A stretch of 19,699 bases of DNA, taken from Gymnopilus junonius (Eukaryota > Basidiomycota > Agaricomycetes > Agaricales > Galerinaceae). The translations under genes were made by a program, and so were the position numbers. Shown piece by piece: positions 1 through 8,564 of this stretch (its first letter is position 1; every line of letters begins with the position of its first letter). The DNA lies in contig JADNYJ010000583.1 in NCBI GenBank assembly GCA_015501075.1, forward strand, positions 1 through 19,699, given 5' to 3'. Below the pieces are notes generated by a model. It was not told the DNA's origin. It saw only the letters and a list, made by a program, of their open reading frames with translations, and searched no databases.

Positions 1-769
1 CGAGAGTTGCAGTAGTTCATGAGAAAGAGGGAGTGATATGCGAAGAGGACTCTAAACGGGGTAAGCTAATGTGAGTAACGTTTACATGGGTATTTAGCTT
101 CGTACAAGAGGGACTCAGCTGACTTAGTCGGGCATGATCGCCACTGATCACCACGTGAAAACGACAGGAATAGCGAGAATAACGCCGAAGGGGGACTATT
201 AATATTAACAGAGATATGAAGATACTTGGGAAATTGGCGGTGTAGAGTCGGTGCACGATCAGAAGACGTCCAAGTATACATACGTCTAGCACTGCCGTGC
301 CAGTCAACGTCGGTCGAAGAATAATAATATGACAGTGTCGATCAACGTCATACATATCAGATCCAGTGTACTGCAGTAGTAGAGCTGTTCGATGAAATGG
401 AATTGGAGATGAAGATTCCCCACGGGAAGATCCGGGTTATTCGAGAATCGAGATCGTAAAAGTCCACCCCAGAGCGACAAGCGAGTATAGAGCGGGCTAG
501 ATCGAATTTCGAAGTTCGCGTTAACATGGCGTAATGAGACTGGGGACGTCTGGCTCAGCAGGAGACAGCTTGAAGAACGCCAAAGAGATTCCATTGTAAA
601 TGTGGTCGAAGTTTCAGTCAGACAATGGCTCCGTTCCGCACCGACGAGGTGATCCGGATTAGATAATTTTCTACGCGTGACTTTTGCATAGCAGTTGCCC
701 CCGTCTCTTCAGTTGTTTCCTCCATATCAACTTGCAACACCTTTCTTCGCAACCCACCTTCCGACTTTC
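1..769. other. Left-edge stretch without a recognisable gene
   Basis: I find no convincing coding region here. Several minus-strand open frames exist between 17 and 594, but their translations have no recognisable motif or fungal-like composition. Positions 697-769 are pyrimidine-rich and lead into the ATG at 770, as is usual for basidiomycete promoters and 5' leaders. An ACGCGT hexamer (the MluI cell-cycle box sequence) lies at 673-678. Whether it works as a regulatory site cannot be told from one occurrence. Confidence 0.5.
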
Positions 770-2405
770 ATGGCTTCCAAATCGTCAAGTACGTTGATTT
801 CGTTCTCTGAATGCACTACTCGTTTCCTCATCTTATTTGCTATAGCTTCATATTCTGGATCTCCACCGCCAGCACCGGTGGACTTGAGGCATATGACCTC
901 GAACAGTGCCCTGGCATCGCCAACGAGAGAACATCGTAGAGCCTCTCAGCACCTGCGTACGATGGACCCACGGCTGGGCTCGAGATCACCGAGCTCAATT
1001 CCGTCCTCACCTACCTCCATGTAAGTCTGCTGTTTTCACCTTCTTTCGTCCTACTGACATTCCCACCTGCTGTAGCCACTCTTCCTCATCGGCCATCTTC
1101 GAGCGTGACATCGAACCCATCATCCCTCCATCCCCGCCGCTCCTTCTCAACCACCACACCCATCATCACGCACCCAATCCTCACCGCATCCCACGCGCCA
1201 AGGGCTCCGAATCTCTCGAACAATCCGTGCCCTCCGTGCTCGACAGCGCCGCAGCCATCCTCAGCACACTCGAAACGGACGCCGGTGACGTGGCTGATCA
1301 AGTAGCCGTCGTCGCTCCCGCGGCATCTCCAATCTCCCTCGACAACATGGGTGGCAGGAGCGGATTCGCCAGCCCTATCGGCAGTTTTCGAAGTCGCAGC
1401 CCAAGTCCCATTGGGTCGAGAACTGGTGGCGGGCGTGGTGCGGAACAACTTTCGCTCAATATCCCAGCGAGCAGCGGTCTACCTCCCCAGCTTATCTCTT
1501 CTGCTATATCGTCTCCGCCTGTCTCGGTGCTGGGGCTGCATGTGACGTCGGCAGTGGCTTCTCCCGCTGCTGGCTCCGGTCCATCCACGTCTGCCTCTTC
1601 GCCTTCGTCCAAGCCCCAGGTTATCCGCGCGGTCGATGCTGCGACCATCTCGCAGGTGCATGGGCCATCAGCCACCTCAACAACCACACCCTCCATCATT
1701 ACGCTTTCGGGCGACCACGAGCCTCCTGTTCCCATCACTTCTGGCTCGGAACAAGGTTCGGAACCTCCCACGACCACTCAAGAACACCCTCCCGCGCTGC
1801 CTACCACACAATCTTCTCCTCGTCGCTCTCCTTCCTCGCTCCCTCTCCAGCCCCTCTCGCTCGCGTCCCCGCACTCCATCTCATCTGCGACATCACCCCT
1901 CTCCTCCCCATCCTCCGCCCACCTCACCCTCTCATCGCACCCTCCTTCGCCCATCCAGTCCGCCAAGAAACGGCTCTCATTCATGTCTTATTCTGATCTC
2001 CTCTCATCTACACCCTCCAGCCTCCAACCTCTCTCATCCTTAACGACCTGTGCCAGCGCCGTTGAACCGCCACCGCACATACCCTCCGTCAGCGGCCTTA
2101 ATCTCGTCAACGCCATCCATGCCCAGCAGCAACAGTCGCCCCAACCTGGCCCTGGAAGCGCGACCCCCTCTTTGAGGGGCTTCCCCATCTCGTTGGGCGG
2201 TCCTACGGGCGGTGTGACACATGCTGGGATGAGGGATAGTATTTCGTTGCTGGATAACGTCGGTGGGGAGTGGGAGAGGCAGGGCTTGGGGAAGGGCTTG
2301 GAGGAGCGGCTTGATGCCTTGGTGATACCTCCCGCGGGCGGTTTGCCTTTGTCGCCTGTGTCGCCTGCCGTTCGTCCGCACTCTGTTGTTGGGAGTAAGG
2401 CTTGA
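770..2405 (+). CDS. Ser/Pro-rich disordered protein, function unknown (3 exons)
   Basis: I read three exons: 770-788, 846-1020 and 1076-2405. The introns at 789-845 (GTACGT...TATAG) and 1021-1075 (GTAAGT...TGTAG) keep phase, and the total of 1524 nt gives 507 aa ending in TGA. The start ATG at 770 follows a pyrimidine-rich leader. The product begins MASKSSTSYSGSPPPAPVDL. It is dominated by Ser, Pro, Ala and Thr, with a His-rich run (NHHTHHH) and SRSPSPIGS-like patches. It has no signal peptide, membrane segment or catalytic motif. The more ordered parts are around IFERDIEPIIPPSPP, a segment near VPSVLDSAAAILSTLETDAG, and the Gly-rich C-terminus. I do not recognise the family. Composition suggests a nuclear or cytoplasmic regulatory or scaffold protein with phosphorylation sites, but that is a guess. 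An open frame starting at 906 is only the internal part of this gene read through intron 2. Confidence 0.8.
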
Positions 2406-3058
2406 GCGTGGGTGGTCGTGGTCAAGGTTTTTGATGTCCTCTCATGATTTTTCCCTCTTATTGTGATATCTTTTCGGATTTAGTTCTATGCTACGCAGAC
2501 TAATTAATTATACGATGCTCCGTTCTCATGGATCCTGTTATGACATGCTCTATTTTTTCATTTAGTAATCTTTTTTCCTTTGTTATGACCGCGTAAATCA
2601 AGATACATTGTATACTTTTCTTTCTTCGTTTTCGTTTGACTTATCTTAAGGTCTACTTACTGGTGGCCTTTCTTTCGTTATCTTTCGGTAGCCTTGCTCT
2701 GCCTCTGGTCATTTAATTAATTCTCGTATCGTAACGTATAGTAACTATCTAGGCGCAACTTTGGCAAGTAGTATAAATACATATTCCGCACCAGACTCCT
2801 ACCCAGTCTCACTCGGGCCTTATCTAATCTAATCTGTTGATCCGAAGTTTCAGCGAAATTTGAACAACTTTTAAAGTCCCTCGTGGACTGGCAAAACTTG
2901 TTGATGTGGTCGTGTTTGTCAACACATTCAAGGCTGTCAGGCCATCATGTGATATGTTCACGTCAGCCAAAGATAATCTCCTTACGTTTGTGTGTGACTT
3001 TGTAGTGGTGAATAGCATGCCTACATAGATGCAAATACAGGCTACTTTTCATTGCTAA
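2406..3058. other. AT-rich spacer and 3' flank of the preceding gene
   Basis: The sequence after the stop at 2405 is T-rich and has no long plus-strand frame. It probably holds the 3' UTR of the upstream gene. A 64-codon minus-strand frame at 2824-3018 has no recognisable features. Nothing else could be supported. Confidence 0.5.
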
Positions 3059-3612
3059 TTGGTGGACCTCCCTGTTGATTGCACAACCATGACAGAAAAC
3101 CACCAGGATGTCTATGCTATGGTCAATGAAATTTTCAAAGTTGACTGTTCAGCAAGGCAAGCTTTCCTTCAAGACATACCAAGGTTATGTACCCATCTTC
3201 AAATGGCTGCACCTGAGGAAGTTTTCGATTGGGCCTTCAAGATAGCCCAGGAAAAACTCTGCAGTGAAGTGATCGAGTTATCAGCTGAATCAAATGGGCT
3301 TCACTTCACCATTGCGAAGGCAACTTCACAGTATCTGGAAGGGTCATTCATGCAAACAGCAGCTAAAACAATGATGGAAAAGGCACTGTCAGTCTGGAAG
3401 ATTGTTGGATCACTGTTAGATGCCAACCCGGACTCACAGTGAATGAGAGCCTACATGACAACAGATGCCCTTCATTGGCTATCAACAACAGAAGGCAATT
3501 TATATGACATTGGTGGTGTGGGTGAGATGGAGGAACTCTCAAAGATGAAAAGAAGAGCTGCTGCATGAAATGCTGTACTACTTGGCATCATATGTACTAT
3601 GCATAGCCAGTC
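3059..3612 (+). pseudogene. Fragment of a transposon-associated ORF (DUF6589-like)
   Basis: The open part, 3059-3442, encodes 127 aa. The frame continues past the TGA at 3440-3442 with protein-like sequence (ALHWLSTTEGNLYDIGG, then MKRRAAA) to a second in-frame TGA at 3566-3568. Similarity then runs to about 3612, directly before a tandem ~1.07 kb unit. The pattern SNGLHFTIAKATSQYLEGSF, followed by a Met/Ala-rich helix, a Trp-Lys-Ile-Val-x-x-Leu-Leu segment and a KRRAAA box, resembles the N-terminal third of the large DUF6589-type proteins that are abundant in Agaricomycetes and linked to mobile elements. That assignment is from memory. Only a fragment is present and no catalytic core is seen. 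The two stops and the abrupt end argue for a dead copy truncated by insertion or rearrangement. Confidence 0.4.
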
Positions 3613-3621
3613 CTGTCGAGT

Positions 3622-4693
3622 CTTAGGGAGGTGGAGCGAATCGCCGAAGGCGATGAGCGATCAGGTTAAACTGAGGGGTTGTAAGGCGTACGAAGCCAAA
3701 CAGTTGGGGGTATGTCCCACTGGGCTGTTTCGTCTTTATAGACTCGTCAGTGGCTGTTCACGTACTTAAAACTGTACTCTCAATCCGTTCGACTCTACAA
3801 TAATGTGATAGCAATAATAGAGTGAACAGAAACGTACAAATATGGCAGATAACGATGGCCAATCGTTGAGGACAGGGGGTTTCCCTGGGGAGTCCCTGGG
3901 GCGTCCCAGGGGAATCCCAATCTCTACAGCCAGATCGTCGGGCTGTGCGATGGCATCGTGGGTCTAGATTTTATCTAGATAATCGTTAATCTGCATCTTT
4001 AACTCGGTGTATCGGAGATACGAGATTTCTCCCGGACGAATTCCCGATATAGCAGGTGTTACCTATTTGAGTTTGATCCGAATTCTAATTCCGTACTTGC
4101 CATTTCGGGACAGAATGCTCGGGATTGCGCATACCGTTACCATTTAAGGACAGGTCAGCCACCGACCAAGCAGTTAAGCCGGATCAGCAGTAGAGTGTAG
4201 GGTCGCAATATTGGTGATAACGCCTGAGCTTCCAATACGACTTAGCATACTCCAACCCAGCGCTAAGCATGAGTTCGGCCTCGTTCGGGGCAATCCGTAC
4301 TAAGACAGACCGTACTACAGACTTCGGGATCTAGACCGGGTCTAGACTCGTATCACGTGCCATTAATAATCACTCGTCTGGGACGAGGGCTGTGTCAGCA
4401 ATATCATGTGCCATGATTACTTATTTAGGTAAATTTAGCTATAAGTTAAAGGCGCATCAGTGAATGTATACTGATGCGACATAAGAAGCGCGTACGTTAG
4501 GGTTCGGTTAGGGACCGCATCGTGTAAACGACGGTTTTCTTATTCAATTTGTGCGTTTTGAGAGTCTACCGAATACTGGATGATCCTGTTCATCGTCAGA
4601 TAAACTAAGCCGTCTGTGTAATTGAACATCACCGGGGCTACTTTGAGCGGCGGTGCTTAGACCAGGTAGTTGCACCTGTTCAGACTGTTCAAT
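3622..4693. repeat. Tandem ~1.07 kb unit, copy 1
   Basis: This stretch is repeated almost base for base by 4694-5767, at an offset of 1072-1074 bp. Differences are scattered substitutions and small indels. The unit opens with TTAGGGAGGTGGAGCG and holds several perfect hairpins: 3640-3654 (ATCGCC-gaa-GGCGAT), a CCCTGGG/CCCAGGG stem near 3890-3906, a near-palindrome around TCTAGACCGGGTCTAGA near 4332, and a GCATCAGT/ACTGATGC stem near 4454-4476. Two TTAGGG hexamers lie at 4497 and 4508. The last part, on the minus strand, is a copy of the 3' end of the ORF at 5618-6061. I considered LTR-like repeats: TGT occurs just upstream of both left ends, and an ATG follows about 220 bp in. I cannot find a polymerase or primer-binding site. 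Confidence 0.85.
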
Positions 4694-5767
4694 TTTAGGG
4701 AGGTGGAGCGAAAACGCCGAAGGCGTTTGAGCGATCAGGTTAGACTGAGGGGTGTTAGGCGTACGAAGCCAAACAGTTGGGGGGTATGTCCCACTGGGCT
4801 GTTTCGTCTTTATAGACTCGTCAGTGGCTGTTCACGTACTTAAAACTGTTCTCTCAATCCGTTCGACTCTACAATAATGTGATAGCAATAATAGAGTGAA
4901 CAGAAACGTACAAATATGGCAGATAACGATAGCCAATCGTCAAGACAGGGGGTTTCCCTGGGGAGTCCCTGGGTTGTCCCAGGGGAATCCCGATCTTGCT
5001 AGCCAGATCGTCGGGCTATGCGATGGCATCGTGGGTGCTAGATTTTATCTAGATCATCGTTAATCTGCATCTTTAACTCGGTGTATCGGAGATTCGAGAT
5101 TTCTCCCGCTCAAATCCCGATATAGCAAGTGTTACCTATTTGAGTTTGATCCGAATTCTATTTTCCGTACTTGCCATTTCGGGACAGAATGCTCGGGATT
5201 GCGCGTACCGTTACCAATTAAGGACAGGTCGGCCACCGACCAAGCAGTTAAGCCGGATCAGCGGTAGAGTGTAGGGTCGCAATATTGGTGATAGCGCCGA
5301 AGCTTCCAATACGACTTAGCATACTCCAACCCAGCGCTAAGCATGAGTTCGGCCTCGTTCGGGGCAATCCGTACTAAGACAGACCGTACTACAGACTTCG
5401 GGATCTAGACCGGGTCTAGACTCGTATCACGTGCCATTAATAATCACTCGTCTGGGACGAGGGCTGTGTCAGCAATATCATGTGCCATGATTACTTATTT
5501 AGGTAAATTTAGCTATAAGTTAAAGGCGCATCAGTGAATGCATACTGATGCGACATAAGAAATTCGTACGTTAGGGTTCGGTTAGGGACCGCATCGTGTA
5601 AACGACGGTTTTCTTATTCAATTTGTACGTTTTGAGAGTCTACCGAATGTTGGATGTACCTGTTCATCATCAGATAAACTAAGACGTCTGTGTAATTGAA
5701 CATCACCGGGGCTACTTTGAGCGGCGGTGCTTAGACCAGGCAATTGCACCTGTTCAGACTGTTCAAT
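4694..5767. repeat. Tandem ~1.07 kb unit, copy 2
   Basis: This is the second direct copy of the unit at 3622-4693. It begins directly after the first copy ends (GTTCAAT, then TTTAGGG). The opening hairpin is kept but its stem has changed on both sides (4712-4728, AAACGCC-gaa-GGCGTTT). TTAGGG hexamers lie at 5571 and 5582. Beyond 5767 the sequence runs on into the rest of the minus-strand ORF (5618-6061), which copy 1 lacks. Copy 2 therefore has the native right flank, and the duplication breakpoint falls inside that ORF. Confidence 0.85.
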
Positions 5768-6061
5768 AATGTCACCGACATCTTGAATCGTAGGTCGGAA
5801 CCCACCTTCTTTGGTGACTTCTTCATCCAGCTTTTCGAACACTACCTTCTTCCAGTTGTGCGAAAGGTCGTATATGTTAGTGTTGCGTTTGCGAGACACT
5901 AACCATCGACGACCGAGTATTCCTATCTTCCGCAAGTCGGGAACGAATACCGAGTCGCGTCCATCCGCCACCTCGCAATAAAGCTCGGGGCGAACTATCC
6001 CCATTCCCCTGGCATTCCAGGGGCACCGTTGCAATAAGGAATCACGTGACAATTTCGACAT
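5618..6061 (-). CDS. Hypothetical 147-aa protein, possibly part of a mobile element
   Basis: A minus-strand ORF starts with the ATG at 6061 and ends at 5618. The product begins MSKLSRDSLLQ. It has an ordered-looking middle (VFVPDLRKIGILGRRWLV, then a Trp-Lys-Lys-Val-Val-Phe-Glu-Lys-Leu segment) and a Gln/Ser-rich tail. The codons after about residue 98 lie inside the tandem ~1.07 kb repeat, and the same 3' end is present a second time in copy 1 (about 4544-4693), cut off from any 5' part. I do not recognise the family. Because its 3' end travels with a repeat, it may belong to a retroelement or another mobile element, or be a host gene caught in a local duplication. No introns are evident. 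Confidence 0.4.
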   Translation of the reverse strand: MSKLSRDSLLQRCPWNARGMGIVRPELYCEVADGRDSVFVPDLRKIGILGRRWLVSRKRNTNIYDLSHNWKKVVFEKLDEEVTKEGGFRPTIQDVGDIIEQSEQVQLPGLSTAAQSSPGDVQLHRRLSLSDDEQVHPTFGRLSKRTN

Positions 6062-6180
6062 TCTGATGACATAATCGGATTCCTCGACCTCGAAAACCCC
6101 CCCTTAGCATGTCAAAACATTTTATTTGGTCTTGTGTGTCTTTAAATATCGCATATACTCTATTTTCCTTTAAATGGGAT
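6062..6180. other. AT-rich spacer
   Basis: This is a short AT-rich stretch between the minus-strand ORF and the GCGTTCC-rich repeat region. It would contain the ORF's promoter if that ORF is expressed. Nothing else is seen. Confidence 0.4.
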
Positions 6181-6380
6181 ACATGGGAACGCCAGGGAAC
6201 GCCAGGGAACGCCGATTCTATTTTTATCTCGGCATTCTGGCATTAATCTCGACATCGATCTTGGCGTTCCCACCAGATTGGAACGCCGATTAGATCCATG
6301 ATGTCATTCATTTATGGCGTTCCAGAAGCCACAGAACGCCGGAACGCTTAGGCCCTGGCGTTCCTTGGATTCTCTTCTGT

Positions 6381-6629
6381 TCTATTAAGCGTTCCGGCGT
6401 TCCGATTGATGATGTAATTGAGATCGTCAGCGTTCCATTGTGGGAGTAATTAAGGATGCCCTCAGCGTTCCGGCGTTCCCTTTTGTGGAACGCCAGGGCG
6501 CCACACTGTTCCCAGCCGTTCCCTTCCATTCTGTTAATCGTTCCGGCGTTCCGACTGATGATGTAATTGAGATCTTCACCGTTCCGTTGAGGGAATGCTT
6601 AATTATGCCCTCAGCGTTCCGGCGTTCCT
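6381..6629. repeat. 149-bp direct duplication inside the GCGTTCC cluster
   Basis: Positions 6381-6480 recur at 6530-6629 with exact 149-bp spacing at two separate anchor points: the GTTCCGGCGTTCCGA box at 6391/6540 and ATGCCCTCAGCG at 6456/6605. Both copies share a block reading TGATGATGTAATTGAGATC. They differ by scattered substitutions, so this is an older local duplication. Confidence 0.75.
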
Positions 6630-6763
6630 TTGCTAGGCGTTCCGTCCTCTCATTGTGTCGTTACGTGAGGCGTTCCAGCGTTCTTATGCGGCGTTCCATT
6701 ACCTCATCATCTCAGAGTTCCCATCCCATGTGGCGTTCCAGCGTTCCATCCTCTATGTATATC

Positions 6764-6860
6764 GGCGTTCCCGTCCAACTGCTGCAGCGTTCCGGCGTTC
6801 CCGTCCAACTGCTGCATTGTTCTGGCGTTCCCATCCAACTGATGCAGCGTTCCGGCGTTC
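6764..6860. repeat. 30-bp tandem repeat, about 3.2 copies
   Basis: GGCGTTC boxes start at 6764, 6794, 6824 and 6854, exactly 30 bp apart. Each is followed by CC(G/A)TCCAACTG(C/A)TGCA and then a second GTTC box, with few substitutions between copies. Confidence 0.8.
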
Positions 6861-6961
6861 TGGCGTTCCATCCCGAGTGTTCTCATCACTGGAAGCGTTC
6901 CAGCGTTCCTTCCGAATCGGTCCCGAGCAGTGTTCGATTACCACCCGCTAATATCCGATAG

Positions 6962-7106
6962 TTGTGCCTGTCGCGTCCTGATTTAGTATGTGTCGCCTGT
7001 CACATTCTGATTTAGTAGGTGTCGCTTGTCGCGTTCTGATTTAGAAGGTGTCGCTTGTTGCGTCCTGATTTGGAAAGTGTCTCCTTGGGCCCGTCATTCA
7101 CATTCT
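6962..7106. repeat. 29-bp tandem array B (5 units)
   Basis: Units start at 6962, 6991, 7020, 7049 and 7078. The best unit is TGTCGCCTGT followed by CACATTCTGATTTAGTAGG. CTGATTT anchors at 6978, 7007, 7036 and 7065 confirm an exact 29-bp period. The first and last units are degenerate. The TGTCGC(C/T)TGT core and the 29-bp period match the array at 15555-15902. The array lies upstream of the membrane-protein and helicase genes. A promoter or boundary role is inference. Confidence 0.85.
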
Positions 7107-7704
7107 TCTCGCTCCACATCACTGCTCGACGTTGACAGCTGTCATCGTCGCTGTCTCCCCCGCCCCTCGCTGTCTACGCACGGACCCATCCCGCCTTCCC
7201 GTGCCTCCCTCCCTCTATCCCTACCATCCCGTCCCTTCCTCTTATTGTCCCGCCCTTCAACGTAGGTATTCGATAGACGTTTAGTACCATTATAATATCT
7301 GTATAGCACAATATGTGTAGATAGCGTAGACATCTAATCTAAATGACATATTTCTAAATCCGTCACCGTGGGTACTGATAAGCACAGCCACTGTGACCGC
7401 TTGTTCGTCAATTTTGTGATCGATCCTCTTTTACTTCTTACCACAGCCCAGTCGGCATTAGTTGCTCTGTGGCTTTGCTCCTCCCCTCTCATGGCCCCTT
7501 TATCATAACGTATACCATATGTAGAGAGTATATACGTACGAATGTACGCGTTTGAGGCGATTGTGCCGCCGTAATGAAGCCAAAGAATACACCCTGTACC
7601 CATGCCCGAAATTTAGAAATAGCAGAGGCTTCTTCTGCAAATTTGACGTGTGTCGATCGACGCTTCGTCTTTAGGACATGGTAAGTCCTTTTTTCTCTTC
7701 ACAG
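7107..7704. other. Pyrimidine-rich tract and spacer, no certain gene
   Basis: From the end of the array to about 7262 the plus strand is strongly C/T-rich, as in many fungal promoters and 5' leaders. From 7263 to 7680 I see no coding signal. The minus-strand frames at 7142-7333 and 7334-7603 have unremarkable translations. An exon carrying the start of the next gene should lie here or just downstream, but I could not place it. Confidence 0.45.
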
Positions 7705-8430
7705 AACTCACAATCGCTTATATAGAATATGTAGGCTTTCTTTATTACCCCGCATTCATTATTGGGGTTCATCTTCTCTTTCCTCCACTCTTTCGCCTTC
7801 AAGCCCACCTCAAAACTTTGGTATACGGCGTCGTATTCATTGGCGTTTATGCTAACCGTAAGTAAAACCTCTAATTATCTTCATGATAACGATATTCACG
7901 CTTTGATTTTGATAGATTCTCTTATTTTTACCTCGCGCGCATTCGTTATAGATTTCTTTCAAACTCGGTATGTAACCTCTTTTCTGACTGAAATGTCCAT
8001 TCTGATGTTTATGTTCTCTTTATTAAAGTAGATTTTCGTGTTTTCGACTTGCTTGTGCGCTTTCAGAAGGCGCCATTCTTCAACATATGCAGGGCACCCT
8101 CTTCCATTCAAATTTGCATATGATACCGACCCTCGGTTCTCTTCTGATCGCTTCTTATCTCCTAGTCGACTCTTCAGCTGCCCGAATTCTTTTCTACTGC
8201 AATTTTATTATGTGAGTTCTATCCATTCGTCTTTAATTTGAATTGTTTTATTTACTATAATCTACAGAAAGGTGCATATACGCACTTTCTGAACCTTTAT
8301 ACATACGGTTACGCCTATCAAGGTGTGTAATTCTTCTCAATGTTAGATTCTTTGAGCTGACGCGATTATTAGACCCTCTTTCATTAAGGATTTGCCATAT
8401 AATCAAGTCTTTGCCCCGATTTCAAGTTAG
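7705..8430 (+). CDS. Putative multi-pass membrane protein, 5' end unresolved
   Basis: Exons that keep phase are 7705-7857, 7916-7967, 8032-8211, 8272-8322 and 8373-8430, with introns of 50-64 bp and GTAAGT, GTATGT, GTGAGT and GTGTGT donors. The spliced product has several hydrophobic helices: YVGFLYYPAFIIGVHLLF, TLVYGVVFIGVY, then FRLACALSEGAILQHMQ, and LGSLLIASYLLV followed by ILFYCNFI. This arrangement is reminiscent of fungal multi-TM proteins of unknown function (perhaps DUF7702-like), but I cannot confirm it. The first coding exon is missing: the frame is open back to 7650 without an ATG, and the GTAAGT at 7681 would give only a 24-bp intron. Near the 3' end the CAG at 8265-8267 would be the usual acceptor but breaks the frame. 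The AAG four bases later keeps it and leads to TAG at 8428-8430. Start and last exons are therefore uncertain, and a pseudogene is possible. Confidence 0.45.
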
Positions 8431-8564
8431 AACCAGGCCTAATTTTACTAAGGCCATTCGCTTCACGATATCAAGTATGTTCTCTCGTCTGTCGCTGTCG
8501 CCTTGATCTCAATATTATCTATAGGCTTTTTATTGCCCTGTTAGATTAGATCTCGTCGTTCTCT

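Larger units (their letters stand above)
6181..6915. repeat. GCGTTCC/GGAACGC motif cluster
   Basis: More than twenty copies of GCGTTCC and about six of its complement GGAACGC fall in about 730 bp, often paired as GCGTTCCGGCGTTCC. The cluster opens with three 10-bp AGGGAACGCC repeats (about 6187-6213) in the GGAACGC orientation. Orientation is mixed to about 6350, and GCGTTCC dominates after that. Nested repeats lie inside and are listed separately. Overlapping open frames run through it on both strands (for example 6440-6961 plus, 6707-6889 minus) because the repeats lack stops. Their translations are simple repeat peptides, so I do not call genes. Confidence 0.8.

Noticed and set aside
17..594. 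Minus-strand frames at the left edge
   Set aside because: There are no motifs, no splice pattern and no compositional support.
1086..2425. Several minus-strand frames antisense to the Ser/Pro-rich gene
   Set aside because: They lie opposite an intact spliced gene with consistent phases; GC-rich codons keep the antisense frames open.
4454..4500. Possible hammerhead ribozyme (CTGATG near GAA) in the tandem unit
   Set aside because: The CUGAUGA and GAAA boxes are not both present with a stem II between them; the sequence is part of a simple hairpin.
3622..5767. Tandem units as a pair of complete LTRs
   Set aside because: The copies directly adjoin with no internal polymerase region, no primer-binding site was found, and TG...CA ends could not be fixed. 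It remains possible but is unsupported.
6440..6961. Plus-strand 173-codon frame in the GCGTTCC cluster
   Set aside because: The translation merely reflects the nested 30-bp and 7-bp repeats, and both strands are open.
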